A stretch of DNA of 64,000 nucleotides. It comes from Timaviella obliquedivisa GSE-PSE-MK23-08B (GTDB lineage: Bacteria > Cyanobacteriota > Cyanobacteriia > Elainellales > Elainellaceae). Both the position numbers and the translations under genes were made by a program. This document shows positions 9,814 through 17,774 of the stretch, in pieces. Numbering within the stretch: position 1 is the first letter of the stretch; every line of letters begins with the position of its first letter. Under the pieces are notes generated by a model. It was not told the DNA's origin, did no database searches, and worked only from the letters and a program-made list of their open reading frames with translations. The stretch covers positions 62,001-126,000 of the forward strand of contig JAHHII010000008.1 of NCBI GenBank assembly GCA_019358855.1. Direction: 5' to 3'.

Positions 9814-11202
9814 ATGACTGACACACAACATTTGCCCAACAATCCCCCTGCTTTTCGGATGCCGCCGCCGCCGCCGCCACGGGCAACGACCTCCAACGAT
9901 GTCACCGACATGATGCCGCCCTTGCCTCCTGGGACGGCAAGAGCGGCTGCAACCCCTGCTGCACCTGCCTCAACAGTAGCGACGGTTGCCTCAGCGGTCA
10001 CCACAGTCAACTCTAGCTTTGCAACTAGCCCGATCGCCCCTCCCGGTGCACCCCCCGCGACTCGACCCGCTGCGCCTCCGGCAAATCCTCGTCCTGCTCC
10101 TCCTCCCCTCGGCCATGTGGGTCAGAGCAAGCCTAGCGCTGGTAGCCCGACTATGGCACAGCTTGTCCGCGAAGCCTATGACAAAGGATTTTCTGATGTG
10201 CATACGGGTGTTGGCGAAGTGCCTCGCTTTCGTAACCGGGGCGAAATTGATGTGACGGACTACCCAGTAACTGATAGAGACACTTTCTTTAGTTGGCTTG
10301 GAGAAATCCTGAGCGAGGAAGATATTCAAAAATTCCAGGACAATTTAGAGTACGACGGCGCTACCCAGTACGAGTTCGCACGGGTGCGAATCAATGTTTT
10401 TGACAGCATGAGAGGTCCGGCAATGGTCATGCGATTGATTCCCTTGAAAATTTTGACGATGGAGCAGCTAAGCCTACCAATAGTCTTCAGAGATATCTGT
10501 CACTATCACAAAGGACTAATTCTAGTAACCGGGCCGACAGGTTCAGGAAAGTCCACCACCATGGCGGCTATGATTGATTACATTAATCATGAGATGCCGA
10601 AAAACATTATCACGATTGAAGATCCGATTGAGTTTGTTCACCAAAGCCGCAAATCTTTGGTCAAACAGCGAGAAGTAGGCATTCACACTAAAAAGTTTGA
10701 TAATGCTCTCAAAGCTTCTTTGCGGGAAGATCCAGACATTATTCTAATTGGAGAAATGCGGGATAAGGAAACGGTGAATACGGCTCTTAAGGCGGCTCAA
10801 ACCGGACACTTAGTTATGGGCACACTGCACACTAACAGCGCCGTCAAGACTATTGAGCGGATTCTTAACCTGTACGAACCTGATCAACAGGAACCCATGC
10901 GGGTAGCGATCGCTGAATCTCTAGTTGGAGTCATTTCGCAAGGGCTGTGCCGCACTACTGATGGCAAACGCGCGGCATTCCACGATATTTTGATCAACAC
11001 CGACGCGATCAAAGACTACATCCGTCGAGGCGACATTGAAGAAATCGAAGCCCTTATCCCTCGATGCACCTTCGATGGCATGTGTACCATGAACCAGTCA
11101 CTATATAAGCTCTACGAAGACGGACGTATCACTGAGGAAACGGCACTAGAAATGTCGCCCAAACCTAATGAAATGGCTCAAATTTTACGCGGTCGCGTCT
11201 AA
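9814..11202 (+). CDS. pilT: Type IV pilus retraction ATPase PilT (PilT2-like)
   Basis: Secretion-superfamily ATPase that powers pilus retraction and twitching or phototactic motility at the inner-membrane pilus base. The motor domain is complete: Walker A GPTGSGKST (residues 240-248), Asp box IITIEDPIE (about 265-273), Walker B DPDIILIGEMRD (306-317) and His box GHLVMGTLHT (331-340). The first 110 residues are an extra, low-complexity stretch very rich in Pro, Ala and Thr, so the protein is 462 residues long against about 350-370 for a usual PilT. It stands alone, away from pilB and pilC, which in cyanobacteria fits the second paralogue (PilT2) better than PilT1; this is inference. A weak ribosome-binding site leaves some doubt about the exact start. 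Confidence 0.93.
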   Translation: MTDTQHLPNNPPAFRMPPPPPPRATTSNDVTDMMPPLPPGTARAAATPAAPASTVATVASAVTTVNSSFATSPIAPPGAPPATRPAAPPANPRPAPPPLGHVGQSKPSAGSPTMAQLVREAYDKGFSDVHTGVGEVPRFRNRGEIDVTDYPVTDRDTFFSWLGEILSEEDIQKFQDNLEYDGATQYEFARVRINVFDSMRGPAMVMRLIPLKILTMEQLSLPIVFRDICHYHKGLILVTGPTGSGKSTTMAAMIDYINHEMPKNIITIEDPIEFVHQSRKSLVKQREVGIHTKKFDNALKASLREDPDIILIGEMRDKETVNTALKAAQTGHLVMGTLHTNSAVKTIERILNLYEPDQQEPMRVAIAESLVGVISQGLCRTTDGKRAAFHDILINTDAIKDYIRRGDIEEIEALIPRCTFDGMCTMNQSLYKLYEDGRITEETALEMSPKPNEMAQILRGRV

Positions 11203-11241
11203 AAATAGCCATTTTTTAACCAACCATTTTTTAACTAAATT

Positions 11242-11272
11242 AGGATGGAGGCGCAATTTACACCTCTATCCT
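11242..11272 (+). terminator. Stem-loop after pilT
   Basis: A 10-bp stem with one G-U pair (11242-11251 with 11263-11272) and an 11-base loop lies 40 bases after the pilT stop. It lacks a clear T tract, so it may be a weak terminator or an RNA-stabilising hairpin. Confidence 0.4.
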
Positions 11273-11353
11273 GGTTCAGATTTGGGAGAGTTAAATTTGT
11301 GGTAAAACAGTCTGATACAAAGGGTAGCCTATCTTGATCAGGCAGTCACGTCA

Positions 11354-12136
11354 ATGCTTAACGGTTCTCCGATCGAAGGCTTCATTCACTCTCCTAACCT
11401 ATCAGAGATATTCAAGGGGATTGCTCTGTTCACCCCTGGGGGCGACCTGGTGTATTGTATCGATCGCTCCAAGCAAAGCCGCTGGCATTTGCAGCTTTGC
11501 TCAGTCTTTCAAGAAGTTTTAGGGCTATCTGAACCGCCTCATTTTTTGGTGCCCTGCTACGCTGCAACCTTCGATCGGTGGCTCGATCCTAAAACTCAAA
11601 CTTGCAGAACAGTGGCAGAAGCTGCCCCTTTTGTTCTGCGTCACCAAGCCTTACTAAATGTGCTTTTTGGCGAAGCGTTAACCTGGCATCCTGCCGATAC
11701 TGAAGAAGTATGCGACTTAGCCGTCATCAGCACCTATCAAAAGCAATTTCCTCAGCTTTGGGAAGATCATGACCTCGTGATTCGCTATGAAAAAGTTGAG
11801 CCAATGCCTCCAGAGCCGGGCAGAATTACCGCCGCGTGGTCGCCTATGATTCCAGAAGTTTCCCCTCAAGGCTACGTTCTTCGTTTATTTGTCGCAGGGA
11901 GCGGCAGTGGTACAGAAAGAATTTTGCGTAAACTCCACAACCTCCTGGATAAGTCTTTGCACCAACCTTATACGCTGAAGGTGATTGATGTGCAAAAGCA
12001 TCCTGACTTGGCTGAAGCCGATCAGGTTACTGCTACGCCAACGCTAATGCGAGTGTGGCCTGTTCCCATTAAACGCATTGTCGGCGAACTTGATGATGCC
12101 CAAACTATCCTGCGAATTTTGACTGCCGATCGCTGA
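11354..12136 (+). CDS. KaiB-fold protein with an additional N-terminal domain
   Basis: The last third (about residues 173-255) clearly matches the circadian clock protein KaiB: YVLRLFVAGSGSGTERILR, then YTLKVIDVQKHPDLAEAD, then ATPTLMRVWPVPIKRIVGEL. KaiB is a thioredoxin-like, fold-switching protein that binds KaiC; the same fold forms the sensor of the kinase SasA. Here there is no kinase domain. Residues 1-170 form a separate domain that I cannot assign, with FTPGGDLVYCIDRSKQSRWH near its start and several Cys and Trp residues. KaiA and KaiC are not nearby. It may act in a clock-related or stress-related partner interaction, but that is inference. Neighbours are pilT upstream and a convergent fur-family gene. 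Confidence 0.82.
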   Translation: MLNGSPIEGFIHSPNLSEIFKGIALFTPGGDLVYCIDRSKQSRWHLQLCSVFQEVLGLSEPPHFLVPCYAATFDRWLDPKTQTCRTVAEAAPFVLRHQALLNVLFGEALTWHPADTEEVCDLAVISTYQKQFPQLWEDHDLVIRYEKVEPMPPEPGRITAAWSPMIPEVSPQGYVLRLFVAGSGSGTERILRKLHNLLDKSLHQPYTLKVIDVQKHPDLAEADQVTATPTLMRVWPVPIKRIVGELDDAQTILRILTADR

Positions 12137-12144
12137 ACGTAAAG

Positions 12145-12597
12145 TTAGTACGCTGGGAGAAGCGATCGCTGACACCCTGGGCAAATTGCGTGGATTGTCA
12201 TTTGGCAATCTAACAAGTGGTAGCCCTCCTTCTGCGCTGTCTTTGCTCCGGTTTTCAGAACAGCATCATTTCTAAACTCAATGGTTTTATTGCAGCGGAC
12301 ACAGATCAAATGATGGTGATGATGGGGCGAAGGTTGATTGATTTCGTAATGCTTGTGACCCTCTGCCAACTCTAATTCTCTCAAAATGCCCATTCGTGAC
12401 ATGAGCTTGAGGTTGCGGTAAATTGTCGATAAGCTAATAACTTCTCCTTGCTCATTAAGAAGGATGTGCAAATCCTCTGCACTCAGATGTCTGCCTTCTG
12501 GTAAGTTCTGGAAAACCTGTAGAATTGTTTCTCGCTGAGGGGTCATCCGCCAACCCCGTTCGTTGAGTTCAGCTTTGAGTGAGGATGTACTATACAT
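12145..12597 (-). CDS. Fur-family metal- or peroxide-responsive repressor
   Basis: A 150-residue Fur-family regulator: N-terminal winged helix with recognition segment SLSTIYRNLKLM, then a dimerisation domain with a His-rich stretch (PSPHHHHHLICVRC) and two CxxC pairs (CVRC and CPGC) that would hold a structural zinc. The family includes Fur (iron), Zur (zinc) and PerR (peroxide). The sequence does not settle which it is; the paired CxxC motifs occur in several. The gene is short-spaced (8 bases) from the convergent KaiB-like gene. Its own upstream region carries a striking A/T-rich inverted repeat at 12613-12665 containing Fur-box-like half sites, so autoregulation is likely. Confidence 0.88.
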   Translation of the reverse strand: MYSTSSLKAELNERGWRMTPQRETILQVFQNLPEGRHLSAEDLHILLNEQGEVISLSTIYRNLKLMSRMGILRELELAEGHKHYEINQPSPHHHHHLICVRCNKTIEFRNDAVLKTGAKTAQKEGYHLLDCQMTIHAICPGCQRSLLPAY

Positions 12598-12612
12598 AAC
12601 CCGAAGACTCCT

Positions 12613-12665
12613 TTCTCAATAATGGTGCCCCATTGATAATCTCAACAATGTAGTCTTATTGAGAA
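12613..12665. promoter_or_regulatory. Candidate Fur-family operator region
   Basis: TTCTCAATAA (12613-12622) and TTATTGAGAA (12656-12665) are a perfect 10-bp inverted repeat, 33 bases apart. Between them lies a second partly symmetric element, CATTGATAATCTCAACAATG (12631-12650). TTGATAAT and GAGAATGATA resemble Fur-box half sites. It starts 16 bases upstream of the repressor ATG. Confidence 0.45.
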
Positions 12666-12800
12666 TGATACACAATTTTTCAAGTGATTTGCAAGAATCC
12701 TTGTCTATTGCGAATGATTCCTGTAGGCAAACGAAGATTGACCAGGTTATATCTAAGAAATCTAGTGGTTCCCTGACTTAAAAGAATTATTAAGAAATGT

Positions 12801-13484
12801 ATGTTTACAGGACTGATTCGCACTACGGCAACGCTTCGCCTTTTAGGGCATAACTTAGCCCAAGTTGTCTGCACAGGACATTTGCCCGGAGTGATTTTAG
12901 AGGGTTTGGAATTAGGCGATAGCGTCGCGGTGGATGGCATTTGTCTGACCGTTACCGAAATTCAGACAAGAGGATTTGTGGCAGCGGTGTCGCCTGAAAC
13001 CTTGAGCCGCACTACGCTCAATCGTGACTCAGGGGAAATTTGTGTCAACCTGGAGCCTTCTCTAAAGGTGGGCAGTAAACTCGGTGGGCACTTTGTTACC
13101 GGACATATTGATGGGGTAGGTTACCTGGAAGCTTCGGTGCAAACTGAGAACTCTTGGGAAATGAGCTTTCAGGTGGATGACGCTAAGGTTGCCCGATACG
13201 TTGTCTCCAAGGGGAGTATTGCCGTGAACGGCGTGAGTTTGACGATCGCCACCTGTAACTCAGTCGGAAGCTGGTTTAAAGTTGCTGTCATTCCCTTGAC
13301 CTATGCCGAGACTAATCTGCGATACTTACAGCCGGGTAGCCCTGTCAATTTAGAAGGGGATGTGTTGGGTAAATATGTAGAAAAGTTTTTGCGTCTAGGA
13401 CAACCCGCAGCAGAACCTCTAGCCTCGCTCCAGACAATGAGTGGCGTGACCGATGGCTTTTTAGCAGAGCACGGATATTTGTAG
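12801..13484 (+). CDS. ribE: Riboflavin synthase (alpha subunit)
   Basis: Catalyses the dismutation of two 6,7-dimethyl-8-ribityllumazines to riboflavin, the last step of riboflavin synthesis. The protein (227 residues) shows the typical two tandem lumazine-binding domains: the first starts MFTGLIRTTATL and the second is marked by HFVTGHIDGVG around residue 100. The conserved MFTGLI start fixes the ATG at 12801. It stands alone; no FMN riboswitch is visible upstream. Divergent from the Fur-family gene with about 200 bases between. Confidence 0.96.
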   Translation: MFTGLIRTTATLRLLGHNLAQVVCTGHLPGVILEGLELGDSVAVDGICLTVTEIQTRGFVAAVSPETLSRTTLNRDSGEICVNLEPSLKVGSKLGGHFVTGHIDGVGYLEASVQTENSWEMSFQVDDAKVARYVVSKGSIAVNGVSLTIATCNSVGSWFKVAVIPLTYAETNLRYLQPGSPVNLEGDVLGKYVEKFLRLGQPAAEPLASLQTMSGVTDGFLAEHGYL

Positions 13485-13510
13485 GGGCTTAGAAAGTTCC
13501 GGGTCAAGTT

Positions 13511-13551
13511 TACGTCGATCTGTTTACGTTGATCTGTGTGCGTTGATCTAC
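13511..13551 (+). repeat. Three 14-base direct repeats
   Basis: Near-identical 14-base units start at 13511, 13525 and 13539, each containing CG(T/C)(T)GATCT-type core (for example TACGTTGATCTGTG). They sit in the 244-base gap between ribE and the glycosyltransferase cluster. No function is apparent. Confidence 0.6.
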
Positions 13552-13728
13552 TATTTGATCCTGATGTGTCTGTAAACAGTAGAAGAATAACATAAGACCA
13601 GGCATCAATCTAAGCGGTACGGTCTTTTAATTCTGATGCGTGTGGGCTTCATTAAGTTGAATTGCCCCTGATTTTATCTGCGTCATTGAGCACCACACCG
13701 ATGCTCTCTGCTCTTACATTGGTGAACC

Positions 13729-14550
13729 ATGATTAGTGTGATTACCCCTGTCTATAATGGCGATCGCTTTATCGAATCTTGCATTCATGTGGTGCTTGAT
13801 CAAGCCTGCCCAGACATTGAGCACCTCATAATCGATGGGGGTTCGAGCGATCGCACTGTAGAAATTATTCAGCGCTATGCCGCCCAATACTCTCACATTC
13901 GATGGGTTTCAGAACCAGATCGCGGACAATCTGATGCGATGAATAAAGGCATTAGTATGGCTAAAGGCAAAATCATCGCTATGTTAAATGTGGATGATTA
14001 CTATGAGCCAAATGTTCTTAACCACATTAATGAACTATTTGAACATCTTCCAGAACCTAGCTTACTCGTGGGGAACTGCAATGTTTGGGATGATGCTGGA
14101 CGTCTTGGCGGAATCAATAAACCTACAAAATTACAGTTTAAAGAATTACTTTTAGGAATGGATATTAACCCCTTTCCGATTAATCCTTCCGCATATTTTT
14201 ATCATGCTTCACTGCACCAAAAGATTGGACTCTACTGTGTTGATGAACATTATGCGATGGACATTGATTTTCTTTTAAAGGCAGTGCAAAAAGCAACTGT
14301 CAGGTATGTTGATGAAACTTGGGGAAACTATCGTCAAATTGCTGGAACTAAAACAGTTACCGACTGTCATAACGGTGGCAATCAACCTCGCTTGCGTCGC
14401 GTCATGCGTACTTATCGCAAGCAACTTCCGTGGGCTCAACGAATGCAAGTAGCAGTCAAATTTGAGGGATTGCGAGTTCGTCAGAGCGTTGAATATTTCT
14501 TTCGGCATCCGAACGAGATTTTGCCAAAATTAAAGGCAAGACTGGGCTAG
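13729..14550 (+). CDS. Family 2 glycosyltransferase
   Basis: GT-A fold glycosyltransferase of family 2 (273 residues), first of four in a row. The start MISVITPVYNGDRFIESC, the nucleotide-binding IIDGGSSDRTVEI and the metal-binding NVDDYY motif are clear. No membrane segment is seen, so it is a soluble or peripheral enzyme. It differs from the next three, which share the NNYNY start, and more closely resembles WcaA-like enzymes that decorate exopolysaccharide or lipopolysaccharide; the sugar cannot be told from sequence. It is followed after 34 bases by the next transferase, so probably one transcription unit. Confidence 0.9.
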   Translation: MISVITPVYNGDRFIESCIHVVLDQACPDIEHLIIDGGSSDRTVEIIQRYAAQYSHIRWVSEPDRGQSDAMNKGISMAKGKIIAMLNVDDYYEPNVLNHINELFEHLPEPSLLVGNCNVWDDAGRLGGINKPTKLQFKELLLGMDINPFPINPSAYFYHASLHQKIGLYCVDEHYAMDIDFLLKAVQKATVRYVDETWGNYRQIAGTKTVTDCHNGGNQPRLRRVMRTYRKQLPWAQRMQVAVKFEGLRVRQSVEYFFRHPNEILPKLKARLG

Positions 14551-14584
14551 TTCTTCTGGAATTCTGTTTGGAGTTAAATTAGCA

Positions 14585-15550
14585 ATGTTTTCAAAATCAC
14601 CTCTAGTTAGCATTCTGATCAATAACTATAACTATGGTCAGTTTTTAGATGCTGCGATCGCCAGTGCGCTCAATCAAACCTATCCTCATACTGAAGTAAT
14701 TGTGGTTGATGATGGCTCTACTGATTGCTCTCCAGAAATCATTGCGAACTATGGCGATCGCATTATCCCAATTTTAAAAGACAATGGCGGACAAGCCTCT
14801 GCCCTCAACGCGGGTTTTGCAGCCAGCCTTGGTGAAATTATTTGCCTGCTTGATGCTGATGATTTGTTTCTGCCCCATAAAGTAGCGGAAGTTGTTGATT
14901 TGTTTCAAGCACAAACCCATATTAATTGGGTTTTCCATGAGTCAATGGCAAGCCAATCGACAGAAATTATTGACACAGAGGCTTCTATTTTATTTGAGCG
15001 AGCGACTCTACAAAATGCTCATCAGTCGTCTCAAACGATGGATTTTAGAAACAATATTCTCAAAGCTCAAATTCCCGACTTTACTCCTTCGACCTCTAAC
15101 CTCTGCTTTTCACGAGAATTAGCTGAGAAAATATTTCCATTGCCCGAAGTGAAAGGGTTTTCTGGTGCAGCCATCAATGATTTTTATATTAAATACATTG
15201 CTGTTGGGCTAGAGACAGGCTGTACTTCTAAAAAAAACTTAGGCGTTTTTAGAATTCACTCCAGCAACGCTTTTTCAACCCAAGGATTTTCTAGAAAAAG
15301 AAAAGTTTATGCAGAAATGTATCTCATGACGGCGTACTGGATGCGCGTTAAATTTCCAGAATTTTCAAAGCTAAGCCAAAAGCTATTTTCTAAAGGGTTA
15401 GCAACTTACTTCAAAAGTAAGGGCGATGATTTGGATTACCAAAAAGTGATTCGCCAGTATTTTGCCATGGCTTCTTACCCAGAAAAATTTGCGGTGGGTT
15501 GGAAATCGATGTATTACTTTGTCAAGTTGGGTTTTACAAGTTTGGTCTGA
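14585..15550 (+). CDS. Family 2 glycosyltransferase
   Basis: A 321-residue GT-A enzyme. The N-terminal half has LVSILINNYNYGQFLDAAI, then VIVVDDGSTDCS and the metal-binding LLDADDLF motif. It closely resembles the following two genes at both protein and DNA level over the first 90 codons, which points to tandem duplication. The C-terminal third differs and probably sets the acceptor. It may elongate cell-surface glycans. The start ATG 14585 precedes MFSKSPLVSI. The next gene follows after 31 bases. Confidence 0.9.
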   Translation: MFSKSPLVSILINNYNYGQFLDAAIASALNQTYPHTEVIVVDDGSTDCSPEIIANYGDRIIPILKDNGGQASALNAGFAASLGEIICLLDADDLFLPHKVAEVVDLFQAQTHINWVFHESMASQSTEIIDTEASILFERATLQNAHQSSQTMDFRNNILKAQIPDFTPSTSNLCFSRELAEKIFPLPEVKGFSGAAINDFYIKYIAVGLETGCTSKKNLGVFRIHSSNAFSTQGFSRKRKVYAEMYLMTAYWMRVKFPEFSKLSQKLFSKGLATYFKSKGDDLDYQKVIRQYFAMASYPEKFAVGWKSMYYFVKLGFTSLV

Positions 15551-15581
15551 AAAATTTGCACTAGAACATACCTTGTTAGCC

Positions 15582-16658
15582 ATGTCTATAAAAATAAATT
15601 CTAGGGTCAGCATCATTATCAATAATTACAACTACGATCGCTTTCTTGATGAAGCGATCGCTAGCGCCCTGGATCAAACCTATCTCTTTACCGAAGTGAT
15701 TGTGGTCGATGATGGTTCTACCGATTGCTCCCGCGAAATAATTGCCCGTTACGGCGATCGCATCATTCCTGTTTTAAAGGAAAACGGTGGACAAGCTTCT
15801 GCCTTTAATGCTGGCTTTGCGATTAGCCAAGGTGAAATTATCATTTTTCTTGATAGTGATGATGTGCTGTTGCCTCAGATTGCCCAACAAGTTGTCGAAG
15901 CTTTTCAGCAACAACCTGATGTTGCTAAAGTGCAATATCAGTTGCAAGTGATTGACGGTGATAGTCGTAAAACTGCAAAAATTATTCCCGAAAGCCGTTA
16001 CATGCCTAGTGGTAACTTGCGATCGCACATTGTCAAGTTTCATTCCTATGGCTGTCCTCCCACGAGTGGCAATGCGTTCTCAGCAGCAGCACTCCATCGT
16101 CTTTTGCCCATGCCTGAAACCGAATACCGCATTGTGGCAGACGAATATATTAACAACTTAGTCCCTTTATTAGGCAAAGTTGTTTCCTTGCATCAAGTAG
16201 GCGCACTGTATCGAATCCATGGCAACAACAACTTTTGTAAACCCATTCAGAGTATGGAAGAACCAGAACGTCTCCGCCGCAACTTGCAGGTTAATTTAGA
16301 AACCCGCGATCGCCAGAAAGCTCTGTTCAATCAGCTTTACTCGCCTCCCCTACAAAATATTGGAGCCTGGGAAATTGCCTACCTCAAAACCAGAGTCACC
16401 TCTTTAAAGCTCGATCCACATAACCATCCATTACCCGCCGATCGCCTGCTCTTGCTGTGTCTTAAAGGTTGTATTGCTGCATTCATTTCGCCCCATATGC
16501 GCTTGCGTGGTCGATGTTTGTTTATATTCTGGTTTTTAGTAATGTCAGTGATACCTGCCTCTAAGGCTAAATCATTCACAGAAATCCTCCTTTATCCTGA
16601 AGAGCGTAAGCGCCTAGTGGAGAAAATTATTCATCGATTTCGTTCAGTGGAGGTATAG
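15582..16658 (+). CDS. Family 2 glycosyltransferase
   Basis: GT-A enzyme of 358 residues when started at ATG 15582 (MSIKINSRVSIIINNYNYDRF). The frame is open 120 bases further up, but that part overlaps the previous gene and has no family match, so the internal start is chosen. Motifs: VIVVDDGSTDCSRE and FLDSDDVLL. The residues after about 290 include a hydrophobic stretch (CLFIFWFLVMSVIP) that may be membrane-associated. It is a paralogue of the genes on either side. The stop at 16656-16658 lies 4 bases from the next start. Confidence 0.9.
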   Translation: MSIKINSRVSIIINNYNYDRFLDEAIASALDQTYLFTEVIVVDDGSTDCSREIIARYGDRIIPVLKENGGQASAFNAGFAISQGEIIIFLDSDDVLLPQIAQQVVEAFQQQPDVAKVQYQLQVIDGDSRKTAKIIPESRYMPSGNLRSHIVKFHSYGCPPTSGNAFSAAALHRLLPMPETEYRIVADEYINNLVPLLGKVVSLHQVGALYRIHGNNNFCKPIQSMEEPERLRRNLQVNLETRDRQKALFNQLYSPPLQNIGAWEIAYLKTRVTSLKLDPHNHPLPADRLLLLCLKGCIAAFISPHMRLRGRCLFIFWFLVMSVIPASKAKSFTEILLYPEERKRLVEKIIHRFRSVEV

Positions 16659-16662
16659 ACTC

Positions 16663-17682
16663 TTGCTCGTCAGCATTATTATTAACAACTATAATTACGA
16701 TCGCTTCCTTGTTCAAGCAATCGATAGCGCCTTATCCCAAACCTATCCTCATGTTGAGGTAATTGTGGTTGATGATGGCTCTACCGATCAATCCCGGTCG
16801 ATTATTCAAAGCTATGGCGATCGCCTGATTTCCGTCTTTCAAGAGAACGGCAAACAAGGTGCAGCCTTTAACAGTGGCTTTGCTGCTAGCAACGGCGAAA
16901 TTATTCTTTTTCTAGACTCTGACGATTACCTTGCTCCCTACGCGATCAAACAAATTGTTTCGAGATGGCAACCCAATTTCGCCAAAATTCACTATCGTCT
17001 TGAAGTGGTCGATGCTGAAGGTCAGCCTTTAGGCACAGCCGCACCTCCTCACGGTCAACTCCTTGCCCAAGGGGAATTGTGGCGCACCTTATTGGAAGAA
17101 GGAACTTACACGGGTGTTTCTACCAGCGGCAATGCCTTGAGCCGCCAAGCCCTCGCTCAGGTTATGCCTATTCCTACTGACTACCGCACGATCGCAGATG
17201 ATTATTTATCTAACCTCATTCCGTTCTATGGAGAAGTAGGGGCAATTCAAGAGACACTAGCTGCCTACCGGATTCATACCACTAACCAATGGGCATTAAC
17301 GACTGTGAATGGCGATCGCTTTCATCGCTTTGTTCACCACGACCTGCAAAGCCGTAACTTGCTTGCTCAAAAAGCCAACGAGCTAGGGCTGCCTCTTCCC
17401 TCTGATTTTGACTTAAGATTTCATGGTCACCTGTGGTCGCGCATTGCGTCCCTTCGGCTTGACCCCGTTGATCATCCTATCCCTGCCGATCACCCCCTGC
17501 AGTTAATTTATTGGGGAATGCGATCGCTTTGGAAATACTCGCAGTTCAGCCAAAATAAAAAACTAGCCTATAGCCTGTGGTTCCTTTGGGTTGGGCTTTT
17601 ACCTCTGCCCCTCGCCAAAGTTGCTATCACCTGGCTGTTTGTGCCTTACCAGCGTCCTAAGTTCATGAATCGATGGGTATAA
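16663..17682 (+). CDS. Family 2 glycosyltransferase
   Basis: Fourth transferase of the cluster (339 residues). Starts with TTG at 16663 preceded by AGTGGAGG about 9 bases upstream; the protein begins directly with the conserved LVSIIINNYNYDRFL, so no better start exists. Motifs: VIVVDDGSTDQSR and FLDSDDYL. A hydrophobic C-terminal helix (YSLWFLWVGLLPLPLAKVAI) parallels the one in the third gene. The 4-base gap to that gene suggests translational coupling. Probably acts on the same glycan pathway; substrate unknown. Confidence 0.9.
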   Translation: MLVSIIINNYNYDRFLVQAIDSALSQTYPHVEVIVVDDGSTDQSRSIIQSYGDRLISVFQENGKQGAAFNSGFAASNGEIILFLDSDDYLAPYAIKQIVSRWQPNFAKIHYRLEVVDAEGQPLGTAAPPHGQLLAQGELWRTLLEEGTYTGVSTSGNALSRQALAQVMPIPTDYRTIADDYLSNLIPFYGEVGAIQETLAAYRIHTTNQWALTTVNGDRFHRFVHHDLQSRNLLAQKANELGLPLPSDFDLRFHGHLWSRIASLRLDPVDHPIPADHPLQLIYWGMRSLWKYSQFSQNKKLAYSLWFLWVGLLPLPLAKVAITWLFVPYQRPKFMNRWV

Positions 17683-17774
17683 CGGGCAGGTCCATAGCAG
17701 AAATCTGCTCAATAAAATCTGTAGTGCCCCCAAAATGCGGGAAAATGTAAAGCTGCTGTGATTGAGAGGAAACT

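Noticed and set aside
9714-10010. Gly/Ala-rich minus-strand frame over the pilT start
   Set aside because: It is the complement of the Pro-rich pilT N-terminus; composition alone explains it.
12680-12800. FMN riboswitch before ribE
   Set aside because: None of the conserved RFN-element helices could be recognised in the 200 bases upstream.
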